NCBI GenBank assembly: GCA_905221605.1
Contig: CAJNDS010001935.1
Location: 111,001-175,000 of the forward strand
Reading direction: 5' to 3'
Source of the DNA: Symbiodinium natans
Taxonomy: Eukaryota; Sar; Dinophyceae; Suessiales; Symbiodiniaceae
DNA length: 64,000 nt
Positions 31,830-43,568 of the stretch are shown here, in pieces. Within the stretch, counting starts at the first letter, position 1. Each line of letters starts with the position of its first letter. Under the pieces are notes generated by a model. That model worked only from the letters and a program-made list of their open reading frames with translations. It was not told where the DNA came from and ran no database searches. A program made the position numbers and the translations under genes.

Positions 31830-33070
31830 CCTAAACTTTTCTGGCGCGCGACCCAGTTGAGATTGGAACCCATTCAGCTGACATGTCAAATGTGCAATTA
31901 TGCAATCCTACCAGTAATTCTCGAGCACTGCCGACTTTCCAGCCCCCAAGCTCTGAGGGTGAGGGGGGAAGGGTACCCAAGTTGCCAGGGGCACAGTGAG
32001 TTCTCCAGTTCTCAGGTTGAGGTGTGGTCTTTGCAGGTGGGATATGTTGTGTCGACGTTTGCGAGATTTTCCCACCCCAAGGATTCAGCACCGTTTGTGC
32101 GTCTGCGACAAAAGAGATTTTCCTGAATGGGCAGCATCATCCCATGATTGTGGGGCATCCTGTCAGTATTGTAGAGTTCCCGCATGGTCTTGGAGGATTC
32201 GGAGACTTTTTGTCGGGCTCTTAAGGCGAATCAAAGTTCAACGGGCTTGCTCTCTCTGATGAGGAGCTGAGGTTCTCAAGCCACAAGATGAGATAACAAG
32301 AGGGTTCAAGAAGTCAGCACACGAAGCGCAACCGGGCCCGCGGCGTTGTCTCGCATGGACTTGCTCGCCTTCTTTGTAGCCGTGACATAGGCGCTGGTAA
32401 CGTACTTCTCAGCCTGCAGCAACAAATCGAAGAGGCGGGCTGTCCGCACAAGGAGAAAACCAATCGTCTGCATGGGGGCTTCGTAAGAAGGAGCACATTG
32501 CAGACGACCCGTGCAGCCGCGAACCGGCTGGTGGACATTCATCCCACATCTATGGCCCCGACGCCACTGCCCGGCATCCAGTCCTTGATGATGTCCTCGG
32601 GACCACGAAGAAGACTACAAAAATCCCAACAAGCTATGGAGCCCTGGGCTGAAACATTAACTTACACATTCCAGGGTTGGAAACCAAGATGAATCGAAAT
32701 GGGCATCAGGTCGAGGTTTCGAGGCAGCTTTCCATTCCCTTCACCCGATTTACAAGCCAGGCCTGAACCCCAAACCTTATATAATCCCTTAACGGGTATT
32801 TGTATGTGTTTATTTATATATATATATATATCGGGTACCTCATTCCCCCTTCCCTGCTGACCAATGGTAAGTAACCTGAGCTGCAGTACTTGGGCGCCCA
32901 GCCGAGGCATTCTCCTTGACGGCAATCTGGATGTCAGTAAACCTTCTGATTCGCCGGACAGGTATGTGCTCAAGTAGCTTTCCAAGAGAGGGCGCTGCTT
33001 GACTCAGTTCCTCTCGTGAGCCAGTCATGAACCCAAAGGACCCCACACAGCCCTAGAGCAACCGCTGCGA
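31830..33070 (-). other. possible minus-strand exons, product unknown
   Basis: Coding-like minus segments: about 32840-33000 (LGKLLEHIPVRRIRRFTDIQ), about 32540-32610 (EDIIKDWMPGSGVGAIDVG) and about 32306-32470 (FDLLLQAEKYVTSAYVTATK). They may be exons of one gene, but the splice joints were not resolved. Confidence 0.25.
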
Positions 33071-33482
33071 CAGCAGGGGCATCATCGTCCCTGAACCCTA
33101 AACCCTAAACCCTCAACCCTAAACCCTGTGTTTTCACAACCTCGAGCTGGGCCGGTTGCCCGGCATCGGTCAGCATATTGCGCCTCAGCTGCTGGTCTCA
33201 ACAAGCAACTTGTGAAATTCAGGACGCGCCGTGCACATGTCCGAGAGCCGCGCATCTCATCTTCAGCTGATGCCCCCGCAACCTCGAATCAGGGTCGGTT
33301 GGAGGACATGCTTCGAATGCCGAGGTCTCCACCAGCGATATGTAAACACAGTGCTTGACCCCTCTGGTTGGCGAGGAACTGCGGTAAGCCGGCTCGGCTC
33401 ATTCTCACCGCTACATCGCACATTCTAGCACCATGTTGGCCGCCATACCATAATCAACGATACCAACCTGCTTGGAATCATC

Positions 33483-34092
33483 GTGGCTGCAGCTGCAAGG
33501 TCCTTTTCCTGGGCCTCCTGCTCAGCAGCTGTAGCTCTGTGCTGTTTGGAGCTCCTCCGGAATGTCGCCCACGCCTGCAGTGGCTATAGGTGTGCATTCG
33601 CACCGTGGGTACTTGGAGGTTCATGGCTACTTACAAGTGGGGCTATAAGTACCCTGCTTTTATAAGTAAGGTTATGACCACCCTACTTAGAACCATCCTT
33701 TCAGTACGTAGTCATGAACCTCCAAGTAGGGGGCTTGCATAGCTCTGCGAGGTTTCTTGGCTCTCAAAAGCTCAGGAACTGAGGCCGCAGCGCAGCACGT
33801 CGGAGATCGACACGCGACCGCCTGGGGCCAACACCTCGGCTCAGATTTGGGGGTTTACGAAAATGGGGGGGGACCCCTAACAGAGACCCCCCAATAGTAG
33901 GATCCCCTGAAATGAAGGACCCCATTAAGGTACCGCTATTAAATATCGCAAATCCCCATTTGGACAAGTTGGAGTATACAGACACTCATGGAACTGCTGG
34001 CTTCGCTACACGGCTGCTGCGGCAAAGCTTCAATGCCTCAAAGGTGGCTCAGGCATATCTGCTAGCATGCGCAAGGCACCCTTCAACCTTCC
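33483..34092 (+). CDS. three-exon gene segment with F4 and F7 introns
   Basis: Seen: exon ending at 33618 includes RCAFAPWVLG and has donor GAG|GTTCATG. The F4 intron 33619-33729 ends CAAGTAG. Exon 33730-33852 is open for 40 codons (ALRGFLALKSSGTEAAAQHV) and ends before GTTTACGAAAATG, the start of an F7 element. After acceptor GGACAAG at 33968 a third exon, 33969-34092, is open in phase (VYRHSWNCWLRYTAAAAKLQ) and ends CC|GTAAGC, a strong donor. An alternative frame of exon 3 (LEYTDTHGTAGFATRLLRQS) is also open, so the reading is not certain. No family was recognised. Confidence 0.45.
33619..33729 (+). mobile_element. F4 hairpin element as GT-AG intron
   Basis: GTTCATGGCTACTTACAAG at the left pairs with GTAGTCATGAACCTCCAAGTAG at the right. 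Boundaries coincide with the predicted splice sites. Confidence 0.7.
33853..33968 (+). mobile_element. F7 hairpin element as intron
   Basis: GTTTACGAAAATGGGGGGGG at the left; ATCGCAAATCCCCATTTGG at the right. The intervening GGACCCC and AGGATCCCCTGA motifs are shared with 45817-45927. Confidence 0.6.
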
Positions 34093-34350
34093 GTAAGCAT
34101 CGGGTCATACCAAAGCACGACAAAAGCCCCTGAACTTGAGCCCCTAACGAAAAAAGCCCCTGAACTTGAGCCCCTAAACCCTCCCCCCGAAGCCATTAAG
34201 AGCCGCTGCTGAATGCCCGGTGCTGGGTTTGGAGATGCCCCAAAAACTTTTTCTAAAACACAGACCTTCCACCCGCCATGATCCTAATCTTCTCAGTGGC
34301 AGTCGAAAGCCGACTTCCCAAAGCCAAGGCCTAAACGGTGCTTACACTCA

Positions 34351-34482
34351 TCTACAAGGAGGGGCCCCCCAGTCATAAGTAGAGTTATAAGGACCCTAAA
34401 TTGGGTTATAAGGATCCTGAATTTGGTTATAAGTCCCTTGGCTACAGTTAGTATAATAAGGGGGCCCCTCCTTGTAGAGCAC
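34351..34482. mobile_element. F12 hairpin element
   Basis: CTACAAGGAGGGGCCCC and GGGGCCCCTCCTTGTAG are perfect 17-bp inverted ends; the interior has GTTATAAGG repeats. Confidence 0.8.
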
Positions 34483-34590
34483 CAAAAAAATCTCGGACAG
34501 GAGCCCGGTTCATCTCCCGGTAGACTTGCGGCCTCGACACCGCGGCGACTGTGGCTAAGGTTTCTGGTTTCTGGGCTGAAAGAGTCAAGT

Positions 34591-34655
34591 TTAGGGTTTA
34601 TAGGGTTTAGGGTTTAGGGTTTAGGGTTTAGGGTTTAGGGTTTAGGGTTTAGGGT
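34591..34655. repeat. telomere-type tract (TTTAGGG)9
   Basis: Nine nearly perfect units. The region 34660-36110 has an F11 element (34787-34870), a TA microsatellite (35090-35112), a short tract at 35137-35162 and no recognised gene. Confidence 0.9.
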
Positions 34656-34786
34656 CTGCAAGATTCTAGGATTCTGGGATGCCTTGTTGCCGGAATCGTT
34701 GGTTCGGTCAGGCTGGGCGAAAAGGTTTATGTGTCCTAGCAGCCCTCACAAGGACCACAGACCTAATTATCTTAGTTGTCCAGTAC

Positions 34787-34870
34787 CTAGGGGTTTTAAA
34801 GGTTAACCTTTGGGATTCTAAGGGGAATATATTAACCCAAAAAGGTTAAAGGTTAGCTACTCTACAACTA
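34787..34870. mobile_element. F11 hairpin element
   Basis: ACCTAGGGGTTTTAAAGGTT paired with inverted AACCCAAAAAGGTTAAAGG. Looser relatives at 37290-37375 and 41897-41990 share AGCCCCAAAA/AAAGGTTA motifs. Confidence 0.5.
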
Positions 34871-36115
34871 AATTATGGCTCAAGGAAGGAGCATTGCTTG
34901 TCTCATGGGCCGCATGCAGCTATGTTTTCTTTTTTCAGGACAGCTTGGTGTTGTAGAGCTCGGGGCATCTAGCTTCATAGCGATCGAAGTTCCTTTAGTT
35001 CGATGCGAGCCCCGTGAGGCCGTAAAACGCCAGCAGCGTTCGCTATGCAACAGATGCATTGCATGCTATTGCTACATTCTGATCTATCTATATTATATAT
35101 ATATATATATACACATATGAAGGGTTGGGGGGTTTCGGGTTTAGGGTTTAGGGTTTAGGGGGGATATATTGGCATATATTGGCAATGTGCGCTCATGGCA
35201 CAACGTCAAAGCTCGTGACATAGGTCTTTGTTAGCGGCAATACAACACGCGACAGTCAGTGGAGAAGAATCTGAGGGCTCGCACTTGTCTGGGGACAGGT
35301 TGATGACCTTGCACAAGCTACGGCGCCAAGAATGCGAAATGTCAAAAAGCCCCCACCCCAGCCTCTGTGAGGAGGAATAAAGCCACTACATTCAGGCTGA
35401 CATGGACACTCCAAAGAAGAGGGAGCTCCCACAGCCAGCGCACATTAGGCATAGCCAAGAGCAGAGTTGTGTTGCTTAGCCAACACCGTTTAAGGTTCAG
35501 ACACAGTTAGAGATGAGGCAATCCACCACACCATCACCTGCGAGTCACTGGGGCAGGTTCCGTAGGATTCGCGCAGCCAACACTTGCCGGCAAAAGCCAT
35601 GTTGGGGAAGGACTTGTGCTGTGACCCTTGCCTACGGGCAGATGCTCAATCTCGCCCAAACGGAATGTCCTTGGCCGGAAGCAGGGGCGGGAGGGGGTGG
35701 GACAGCCTGACCCATGTGAAGGAAGTCCAGAACCTCTATCAGGATCCCCTCCAGTGTGAACTAAGCGCTTGATATCGTAAGGATGGTTGATGAATGCTTC
35801 AAGCTAGCCAGTGGCCCTGCAGGAACATTCCAGAAGTCAAAAGCTCGTGCTCTTTTTTGTCTATCGGTGTGCCAGGAACGTGAGTCCTACTTCAAGGAGC
35901 ATCGGCCGCAAGGCGGCAACTAGGACGTTAACATATGCACGGGCGGACACCAAGCGGCCACCAAACACATGCACTGCTATGAATCCGACATCTCATCGCG
36001 TGCCATACGGCATACGGTTTTGCCAGCTGGCAGGTATAACTTGACCTGCGAAGCAAGCAAGAGGTATCAATCTCAACGAACGCGCTGGTGTTCAGCTGCG
36101 TCTCTCGTTTCCTAG

Positions 36116-36432
36116 GATGGCACTTCCATGGCTGAGTGCTTTGGATTGTGCAACAAAGGCTTCTAGCTTGGAGGTTCATGGGTACTTATAAGGAGGGTCA
36201 TAAGTACCCTAAGTAAGACTATAACCATACTTACCCTACTCATAACCCTAGTGCTAAGTACCCATGAAATCCCATGAACCTCAAAGTAGGGTTCCGGGTG
36301 GATCGGCCCTAGATGTGAGCAAAGCTTGCCGCGACCCACGTGGGCAGGCGGGTCGTGTCTCTCAGCTGGTCCAGATGCGAGCGGTTCGTGACACCGCCTC
36401 GGTCTTCCCTCATGCCCCCCACAGAACCAAGG
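36116..36432 (+). CDS. two exons joined across an F4 intron and ended by a TTTAGGG tract
   Basis: Exon 36116-36173 follows CGTTTCCTAG and reads MALPWLSALDCATKASSLE. The F4 intron 36174-36289 is GT...AG. The next exon from 36290 is open in phase 0 (GSGWIGPRCEQSLPRP) and in a second frame across its whole length (DVSKACRDPRGQAGRVSQLV to APHRTK). The fully open frame ends at 36432, directly before GTTTAGGG. The phase-0 frame meets TGA near 36385, so one of the two junctions is mis-set or the phase-0 frame is the true C-terminus. Product unknown. Confidence 0.4.
36174..36289 (+). mobile_element. F4 hairpin element as GT-AG intron
   Basis: GTTCATGGGTACTTATAAGG at the left and CCATGAACCTCAAAGTAG at the right; 116 bp, near-palindromic with GTACCC...GGGTAC-like repeats inside. 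Confidence 0.7.
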
Positions 36433-36600
36433 GTTTAGGGTTTAGGATTTAGGGTTTAGGGCTAGGGTTTAGGGTTTAGGGTTTAGGGTTTTTGGGTCAC
36501 AGAACCCTCGCAAACGAACAATCCGCCCACCCCCCGTGCGTTACAAAGGCCCTAGGCTTGACTCGAGTTGGTACAGTTTGTCTGCTTTGGCACTGCTATA

Positions 36601-36711
36601 CCCAAAGAGCCCAATATCCCTCAACTAAGCAATGTACCTTAAATCATATTAGGGATCCCTTATATGATTTAAGGAATCTTCCTTGAATTAAGCAATCTTG
36701 GGCTCCTTGGG
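36601..36711. mobile_element. F1 hairpin element with 9-bp flanking repeat
   Basis: CCCAAAGAGCCCAATATCCC and inverse CAATCTTGGGCTCCTTGGG. GGCACTGCT lies on both sides (36589-36597 and 36714-36722), separated from the element by ATA and TA. Confidence 0.8.
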
Positions 36712-36899
36712 TAGGCACTGCTGCATTAAGGCACTAAAGCATTAAAGAGGCACACTGTTGAGAAGCAGGGACGTGTTCAGACGGCTATGGGCCGGGGGTC
36801 ATTGATGATAGCTTGCGTTGTGCGCAGCAGCAGCCTCTTCTGCGAGCTTCGGCGGTGGGAGTATACATTGGCAATAAAGCTGACTGATGGCACGAAGGG

Positions 36900-36971
36900 G
36901 CTCAGCACGAGCAGCGACCGCATTCCGCTTCTCGCTGCCAGCTCGATATCCGTGCTCAGCGTGTCGCCAAC
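36900..36971 (-). CDS. exon with NagD/PGP-type HAD phosphatase signature
   Basis: On minus, after TTGCATGAG, 24 codons read V, then GDTLSTDIELAARSG, then MRSLLVLS. In HAD-IIA phosphatases (NagD, phosphoglycolate/4-nitrophenyl phosphatase) motif IV is VGDxxxTDIxxAxxxGxxxxLVLxG, carrying the Mg-binding Asp. The match covers both conserved blocks. The donor after LVLS is not obvious. A second minus segment at about 37190-37262 (GVELDKAVIASGPLTGLG) follows an identical TTGCATGAG acceptor context and might be a neighbouring exon. No other HAD motif was found nearby, so this could be an isolated or dead exon. Confidence 0.45.
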
Positions 36972-37646
36972 CTCATGCAAAGCTTCTCCTAATCCCCCAC
37001 CCCCTGCGTGAAGACTCATCACCGCTATCCGAAAAAGAAATCGCATACATATAGGACATAGGCATCACTCATTTCAGGGGAAGAGTTTGGGGAATTCTGT
37101 AGACTGGGGCCTTTGCCTCTTAGGCTCAGGTACAAGGAAAAGTTTAGCTAGGAGCTGGCTCACACAAGTTCAAGGCAGCGACTTGACAAGGCTGAAGGAT
37201 TCAATGCCCAAGCCCCGTGAGCGGCCCAGAGGCAATCACCGCCTTGTCCAGCTCTACACCTCATGCAAGTTTCAAGTAGGGGTTGAATAGACTAGCCATG
37301 ACTAGCCCCAAAAGGATTCTATTTTCCAAAAAGGTTAAAGGGCGACCTGTGCTAAAGGTTACCTAGCTTTTCTTGAGGGAATGAGGGGCGGTGGACCATG
37401 AAATTCAAAGAGGTTCTGCGGAAGCATCTACTGTAGGCAAGCACGCCGCGTGAGTGCAACGTCTTGAAGAGAGACTCAACCTCCAAAACTGCCTACCGGG
37501 CTGCCATAACCCTCCTCTTCCACCGGCCGTCGCAAGGCCTCAATCAAGACTTCCTCAGCACCAGAATGCGCCAGACGAGGGGCTTCCGACATCTTCTGAC
37601 CGTCTAGACTTACCTTACGGCCTTGCGGCCTCGGGGCACTCAGATT

Positions 37647-37757
37647 CCCAAAGAGCCCAATATAGCTTAATTAAGGAATATACCTTAAATCATATTAAGG
37701 ATCCCTAATATGATTTAAGGAATATTCCTTAGATTAAGCAGTATTGGGCTCTTTGGG
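37647..37757. mobile_element. F1 hairpin element
   Basis: CCCAAAGAGCCCAATATAGC ... GCAGTATTGGGCTCTTTGGG, GGATCC centre; one of the best-preserved copies. Confidence 0.85.
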
Positions 37758-37851
37758 TTCCAGTCAGGTAAAAGCTTCATTCAGGCAACGATTCAGACAC
37801 CGCCTTGACCAGGATGTATTTAATCAAGGAGTTCCATAGCCATTCCGCCTC

Positions 37852-38140
37852 GCCTTGGGTGCTGCCTCGATTTTGGGTGCTGCTTCAGCGCGTGGGCTTC
37901 GCGCTGAAGCAGCACGCTGAAATTGAGGTGGAACGATAGTCGAGGTGGCACGCTGTGAAAATCAACTGGGTTTCGCTAGAAAGGCTATTTTGCTTGAGAA
38001 GAAACATGCCAGGCCAAATTCCCGTGCCAAATGCATGCTGCCTCGATTTGGGTGCTGCCTCGATTTTGGGTGCTGCTTCAGCGCGTGGGCTTCGCGCTGA
38101 AGCAGCACGCTGAAATTGAGGTGGAACGATACTTGAGGTG
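37852..38140. repeat. two-copy 193-bp repeat carrying a 14-bp perfect hairpin
   Basis: GCTGCTTCAGCGCG and CGCGCTGAAGCAGC flank a 7-nt loop (TGGGCTT) at 37880-37914 and again at 38073-38107. Both are followed by ACGCTGAAATTGAGGTGGAA. Confidence 0.85.
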
Positions 38141-38179
38141 GAACGGCTAGGGAAACCCTTGATTTAAGCAAAAAAGACC

Positions 38180-38409
38180 AACCCTAAACCCTAAACCCTA
38201 AACCCTAAACCCTAAACCCTAAACCCTAAACCCTATATAATATATAACCCTAAACCCTAAATGGCATGAAATGTCCGCCATATCAGCCCCGCCCTTCTGT
38301 CCACGCAAAGCTTCGGAGGGCTTCCCGACGTCGATGGCCTTCGGCAGCCGGAACTTCCGAGGAACTGGGTTTAGGGTTTCGGGTTTAGGGTTTAGGGTTT
38401 AGGGTTGAG
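38180..38409. repeat. inward-facing telomere-type pair around a 105-bp island
   Basis: CCCTAAA tract 38180-38261 (with a TATATAATATATAA break), island 38262-38366, TTTAGGG tract 38367-38409. Confidence 0.85.
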
Positions 38410-38684
38410 GAATCCCCCGGTTTGGTGTCGCTTATAGGGAACCCAAGCCTCCAAAGTTGGCAAGACATGCGAGAGCTCCTTGTCTTACGATGTTCCTTTC
38501 GGGACCCTTTTAGCTCACTCATGGCACATTAAGAGCCCCGAAAAATCAGAAAAGATCGATGGAATGAAGGAGATGTCGAACCCTGGGTTGCTGGGTAGGC
38601 CGAAACTTGCCCCAACCTTCTTCTTCCTGCAGGAACGGCAGCACTGTGGCACGTCAGATGGCTGCCGCAGGTGTACTGGCAGCT

Positions 38685-39135
<451 letters not shown>

Positions 39136-39738
39136 CTAGTCCGCCTCCTTTCTCCTATACCTGAGCAAAAAAGGCGAAGAGAGCCTCTCATCACCAAGAA
39201 ATCGTAGGGAAACAGTGCCTGGATGTCTGCGCCAACAGAGCTGCAGATCATCTGGCACATGGTTCCATTGCCGACCTTGCAAAGGCGGTGGCTTCCAACT
39301 ATGGTCCTTGAGGAATAGACTGGACTGTCGAAAAGGTGAAATTCGACTTCCTTATCTCGTAGCACTCTTAGCCATAGCCACTATTTCGGGGTTGTGCGCC
39401 AAGAATGACACGGTGCGACGCAAAGGTACCGGCCGGCCAAAAAATGCGAACAGCTGCCCGCTGAAAAATGCGCAAGGGGGCTGTTGCGCACATACCCCAT
39501 AGTTCTGCAAGCCACCTCTTACTGACTAATATAGGGGCCTTAACAATTAGAATAGGGTTCTGGGGGCTCTAATAGTTTTTCTAAAGGGACCATAAGGGAA
39601 TTCCATTAGCATTTATTCCGACCCCTATGTTGCTCGAAATTCGTCCAGGCACGGCTGGGATGCTTCGGTTGCACCAGTTCCGGCCCGGCAGGAAATCCTC
39701 AGAAGTCACGCCAAGGACCTGAGCCATCATAGCGTCAT

Positions 39739-39858
39739 TCCCAGATCTTCCAAACCCTTGAGATTTACAGGAAGACCCTAATTCAATAATAATAATAACA
39801 ATGATACTTAGTATAAATTCGTGTCTGTTCCTTAATGAAGGGGCTTTGGGATCTGGGC
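39739..39858. mobile_element. F2 hairpin element
   Basis: CCCAGATCTTCCAAACCC and GGGGCTTTGGGATCTGGG; CATT lies on both sides. The interior has AATAATAATAATAAC. Confidence 0.65.
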
Positions 39859-39965
39859 ATTGTATGCCATCAAGGCCAGGATTTGCAAAGGCGTGCCGAA
39901 CCGCTCTTGATGGAAACATGTTCAACCGGGTAAAACCAAATCGTGTATAAGACAGGATTCTTGTG

Positions 39966-40046
39966 TGGGGGGTTTCCGAAATGAGGGGGGTACCGTGTTG
40001 GGGTCCCTATTACAAGGGGATCCTACGTTCGCAAACCCCCTTGTGA
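39966..40046. mobile_element. F7 hairpin element, short
   Basis: GGTTTCCGAAATGAGGGG at the left; the right half is CTACGTTCGCAAACCCCC. The interior GGGGTCCCTATTACAAGGGG matches F7. Confidence 0.55.
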
Positions 40047-41170
40047 GGGAAGCCAAGCAGCCCCTGCATGGTCAGAGGAGCACTGCCTCGGGGGGCGACT
40101 TTGACGTTCGGGCTCCAGGCACCCGCTGCAGGTTCCCATGTGCTTGCGTGTAGGGTCTACGCCGATAGAGCCTGCACGCCGTCTACGTAAATTTGGCACA
40201 AGCTTTGCTGCACAAATCTATTGCAAATACCGCGAGTTCACCAGGGCTTGACGTGATGACACAGCAAGCACAGTAGCAGCATGAAGTAAGTACGAGCATC
40301 AAGTCTGATTGGATCTTGGGCAGGGGCATGACCTTTCCTGACCTTCGCTAAAAACTGCTTTCGCCCAGCCCAGCAGCACTATCTGCATGACATTCTGCCC
40401 CTCTTCTGCCTCAGCACAGCCAGCAGACGACTGCAGAATCCAAACAGACCGCTGAAGTACTCTAAAACTGCGATTTTTACCAGAGGACTGTCTTACGTGC
40501 CTCAAGCTGCCATGGACTCGTGCCTAAACCCTAATATATATATATGTATGTATATGTGCGTGTCTATGTATATATGTGTGTGTGTGTCTCTATGTATATG
40601 TACATTATACATCGCATACTATACTCTAACAGATTTATTGCCCAGCTGCGCACTCGCGGCTGAACTTGAGGAAGGCTGCGGCGACAGCGACTTTAAGGGC
40701 CGTAAGCTGCTGGTCCCAGCCCACCTTGCAAGAGAAGACTTGTGCACCATGAATTCTAGTATATTCCCCTTTTTTGAAGCATGGACTGAGGTCGGCGCCA
40801 GCACTATACTCCCCTTAGAACCTCAATAACCATTAGCATTTTAATTTCCCCTCGGGGCAAAGTTTTCTCGCTATAGCAATATTAGTAGTGGTTTTACCAG
40901 TATGACGATAAGTATTTCAACTATCCCTACGACTATTGTTATGACAAGTCGTCACTATGAGATTATTACGACTTTGATTGCTGCTGTTGCAACTGATTCA
41001 TACTATTACTGCATTATCTACACTACTGCTCGAACTACTGTTGATCCACCAGTACTTTCGTGGGCTGCAATGTCGAGTAGGTGACTTTGCGGGTTGTACT
41101 CTTTCACGGGACAAGATTTCTCACATGGGCCCTTACTTTTCAAGACATGTGCAAAGGTTTTAGGCAGGAC
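40047..41170. other. region without a recognised gene
   Basis: TA/TG microsatellite at 40530-40610; short unassigned frames on both strands. Confidence 0.4.
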
Positions 41171-41171
41171 C

Positions 41172-41335
41172 GGGAGGGGGAGGGGGAGGGGGGGGGGGGG
41201 GGGGAGGGGGGGAGGGGGGGAGGGGGGGAGGGGGGGGAGGGGGGGGGAGGGGGGGGGGGGGAGGGGGGGGGGGGGGGGGGGGGAGGGGGGGGGGAGGGGA
41301 GGGGGAGGGGGCGGGGAGGGGAGGGGCGGAGAACC
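41172..41335. repeat. 164-bp purine tract of G-runs split by single A
   Basis: Runs of 4-17 G separated by A, with one C near the end. It has strong potential for G-quadruplex or triplex structure. Frames here are Gly/Glu/Arg artefacts. Confidence 0.95.
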
Positions 41336-41367
41336 TCCCGCAACTGAAGCTCTTGCGCGGTTTGCGT

Positions 41368-41533
41368 CCCCTAAACCCTAAACCCTAAACCCTAAACATC
41401 TGCCATCGAGCTGCTACAATGGCATCCACATCCTTGGAGCGATGCACCTTGCAACTCAGCGATTCCGAGGCTGAGGGGACACGAAGGGCCTCCATAGTAG
41501 CGGGTTTAGGGTTTAGGGTTTAGGGTTTAGGGT
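41368..41533. repeat. inward-facing telomere-type pair around a 103-bp island
   Basis: CCCTAAA tract 41368-41397; TTTAGGG tract 41501-41533. On minus the island follows GTCCCCTCAG and reads SESLSCKVHRSKDVDAIVAA, then RWQ; exon-like. Confidence 0.8.
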
Positions 41534-41665
41534 GCGGATGGGTAGTATAGAGAGACATTGCAGAGATGAAGGTGGAAACTGGTGAGCAGGGTTCAGAAAG
41601 CAAGGGAGGCGCCTAGCGCCTGAATGGCACATGGGTTCAGCGTGCGTACTTTGCCACACCCACTA

Positions 41666-41774
41666 CCCAAAGAGCCCAATATTGCTTAATTAAGGAATAT
41701 ACCTTAAATCATATTAAGGATCCCTATATGATTTAAGGAATATTCCTTAATTAAGCAATCTTGGGCTCTTTGGG
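41666..41774. mobile_element. F1 hairpin element with TA flanks
   Basis: CCCAAAGAGCCCAATATTGC ... GCAATCTTGGGCTCTTTGGG, TA on both sides (41664-41665 and 41775-41776). Confidence 0.85.
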
Positions 41775-42061
41775 TATAGAAGCTGCTTGGCTGACATGTG
41801 CCGCCTAGGGGCCAGTTCGGTCACGTTATCCTTCGTCACCTCCAGCGACTGCAGTCTCACTCATCTGACGCGTGAGGATTTCAGCAAACTAGACTAGATC
41901 TTAGGGGCTGAATACCCTAGCCCAAAAAAGGCTAACCGCTTATTTGTGATAGGATTAAACACTAAAGGCTAGCTACCCAGCCCCTAAGAGAAGGAAAACG
42001 GCGACGCCCTTGCTGCCATGCTGAGCTTCCTCGCTGCCAAGGGTGCGCCGAACCAATGGGT

Positions 42062-42207
42062 ATTTCCCAACATAGGGGCCCCCCTTTTATACCCCTCTCT
42101 CTCTCTCTCTCTCTCAGAGGCGCCCTTTTATACACCTAAATAGTAAAAACTCCCTTTCAAAGGACCCCCAAAAAGGGTAGCCCTATTTTCGGAAACCTTC
42201 ACATCCC
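42062..42207. mobile_element. F7 hairpin element carrying a (CT)n insertion
   Basis: TTTCCCAACATAGGGGCCCC at the left; AGCCCTATTTTCGGAAACC at the right. A (CT)n run near 42095-42115 expands the middle. Confidence 0.6.
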
Positions 42208-42301
42208 CTGAGCGACCGGCAAGCTTCTGCAGCCCAGCCACCGGTTTGGAGTACTCTGGCCTCGGGTAACCATCCTCGTCAATCGTGGCCTCAGCTTCCC
42301 C

Positions 42302-42572
42302 TCTAAACCCTAAACCCTAAACCCGAAACCCGAAACCCTAAACCCTAAACCCTAAACCCTGTTTGTGCGCAGGCCTCGGCTTGAGGGTTTGCTAGGAGTT
42401 CGGGTTGACAGAAAAGCTCGATCCCGACGAGCCGCGACGTAGTCGGTGATGCCGGCCTCTTTCAACTCCTCCAACCAACCAGTTGCGCAACTGCTCAACA
42501 CACAAGCAGAACTGTAGTTTTTCGTAACCCTAAACCCTACCCTAAACCCTAAACCCTAAACCCTAAACCCTA
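42302..42572. repeat. two telomere-type tracts, same orientation
   Basis: CCCTAAA units at 42302-42360 and 42526-42572 with a 165-bp non-repetitive spacer. Confidence 0.85.
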
Positions 42573-42926
42573 TGTTTTCGTCTGCTGTTTGGGGAGCTTC
42601 GCCATGGGACAGGAGGAACCAAGCCAAAGGGCTACCAGAACGCAGGGGCCCATCCAGCTGGAAGAGGCACGTGTATACCTTTCCGTGGGCCCCTCTGATC
42701 TCAGGAAAGGTAAAATTTGCCTTTTTTTTGACCAATCTGCTTCTTCTTCTCCTTCTTCTTCTGCGGGGCTTGCAGGACAGGGCAGAAGTCCCTGAACCTC
42801 CGCGCGCTGGGCGCGCCCAGACTCTCTTCTTCTTCTTCTTCTAAGGGGCTTGAGGGGAGTGCAAACCCCCCCCCCGCGCGCAGAGCGCGCCCAGAAGGTA
42901 TCCAAGGTCGGCGTGATAGCCCCAGA

Positions 42927-42944
42927 CTCTCTCTCTCTCGCTCA

Positions 42945-43037
<93 letters not shown>

Positions 43038-43053
43038 GCTCTCTCTATCTCTT

Positions 43054-43087
<34 letters not shown>

Positions 43088-43108
43088 GCTCCCTCCCTCG
43101 CTCCCTCC
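42927..43108. repeat. (CT)n microsatellite
   Basis: Long CT/TC run with rare A or G interruptions. Frames crossing it are artefacts. Confidence 0.95.
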
Positions 43109-43568
43109 CCAAATTACTCAAATTACTCAAGTTACTAAAGCTCTCCTCCAAAAGGCCCAGGTGGGAGCAGATCACGAAGGGCTTCCGGATCAAGGCCTCA
43201 CAAGTGATCGGCAATGAATTTGTGCACCAGCATTCGGACAGCCCTTCCTCCTTCATCCGGCTTCCTGCCGTTTCTCTGGTCATGCCAGCCCGAGCCCACA
43301 AGAAACATGCGAAACCCTTCACCGGCACCCAAACCCACGTATCCTGAAGACAAGTGAAGCTTCGCAATCTCCTGGAAAACGCCCGAAGCTGCGCAAAATT
43401 GTGCTCTCAAGCAAGGCCAGCGGCCTTCTTCAGGAACCAGGCGCAAGTAAACGATGCTGTGACCACCTGCGCCGGAAAGCCCGTCGTTTAACTCATACTC
43501 GTAATTAGTGGCTTATTTGTCGGAAAAAAACCAAGTGCAACAATCAAAATCATGCACCTCGGTTGGGC

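Noticed and set aside
41081-41381. Gly/Glu-rich frames
   Set aside because: By-product of the G-run tract 41172-41335.
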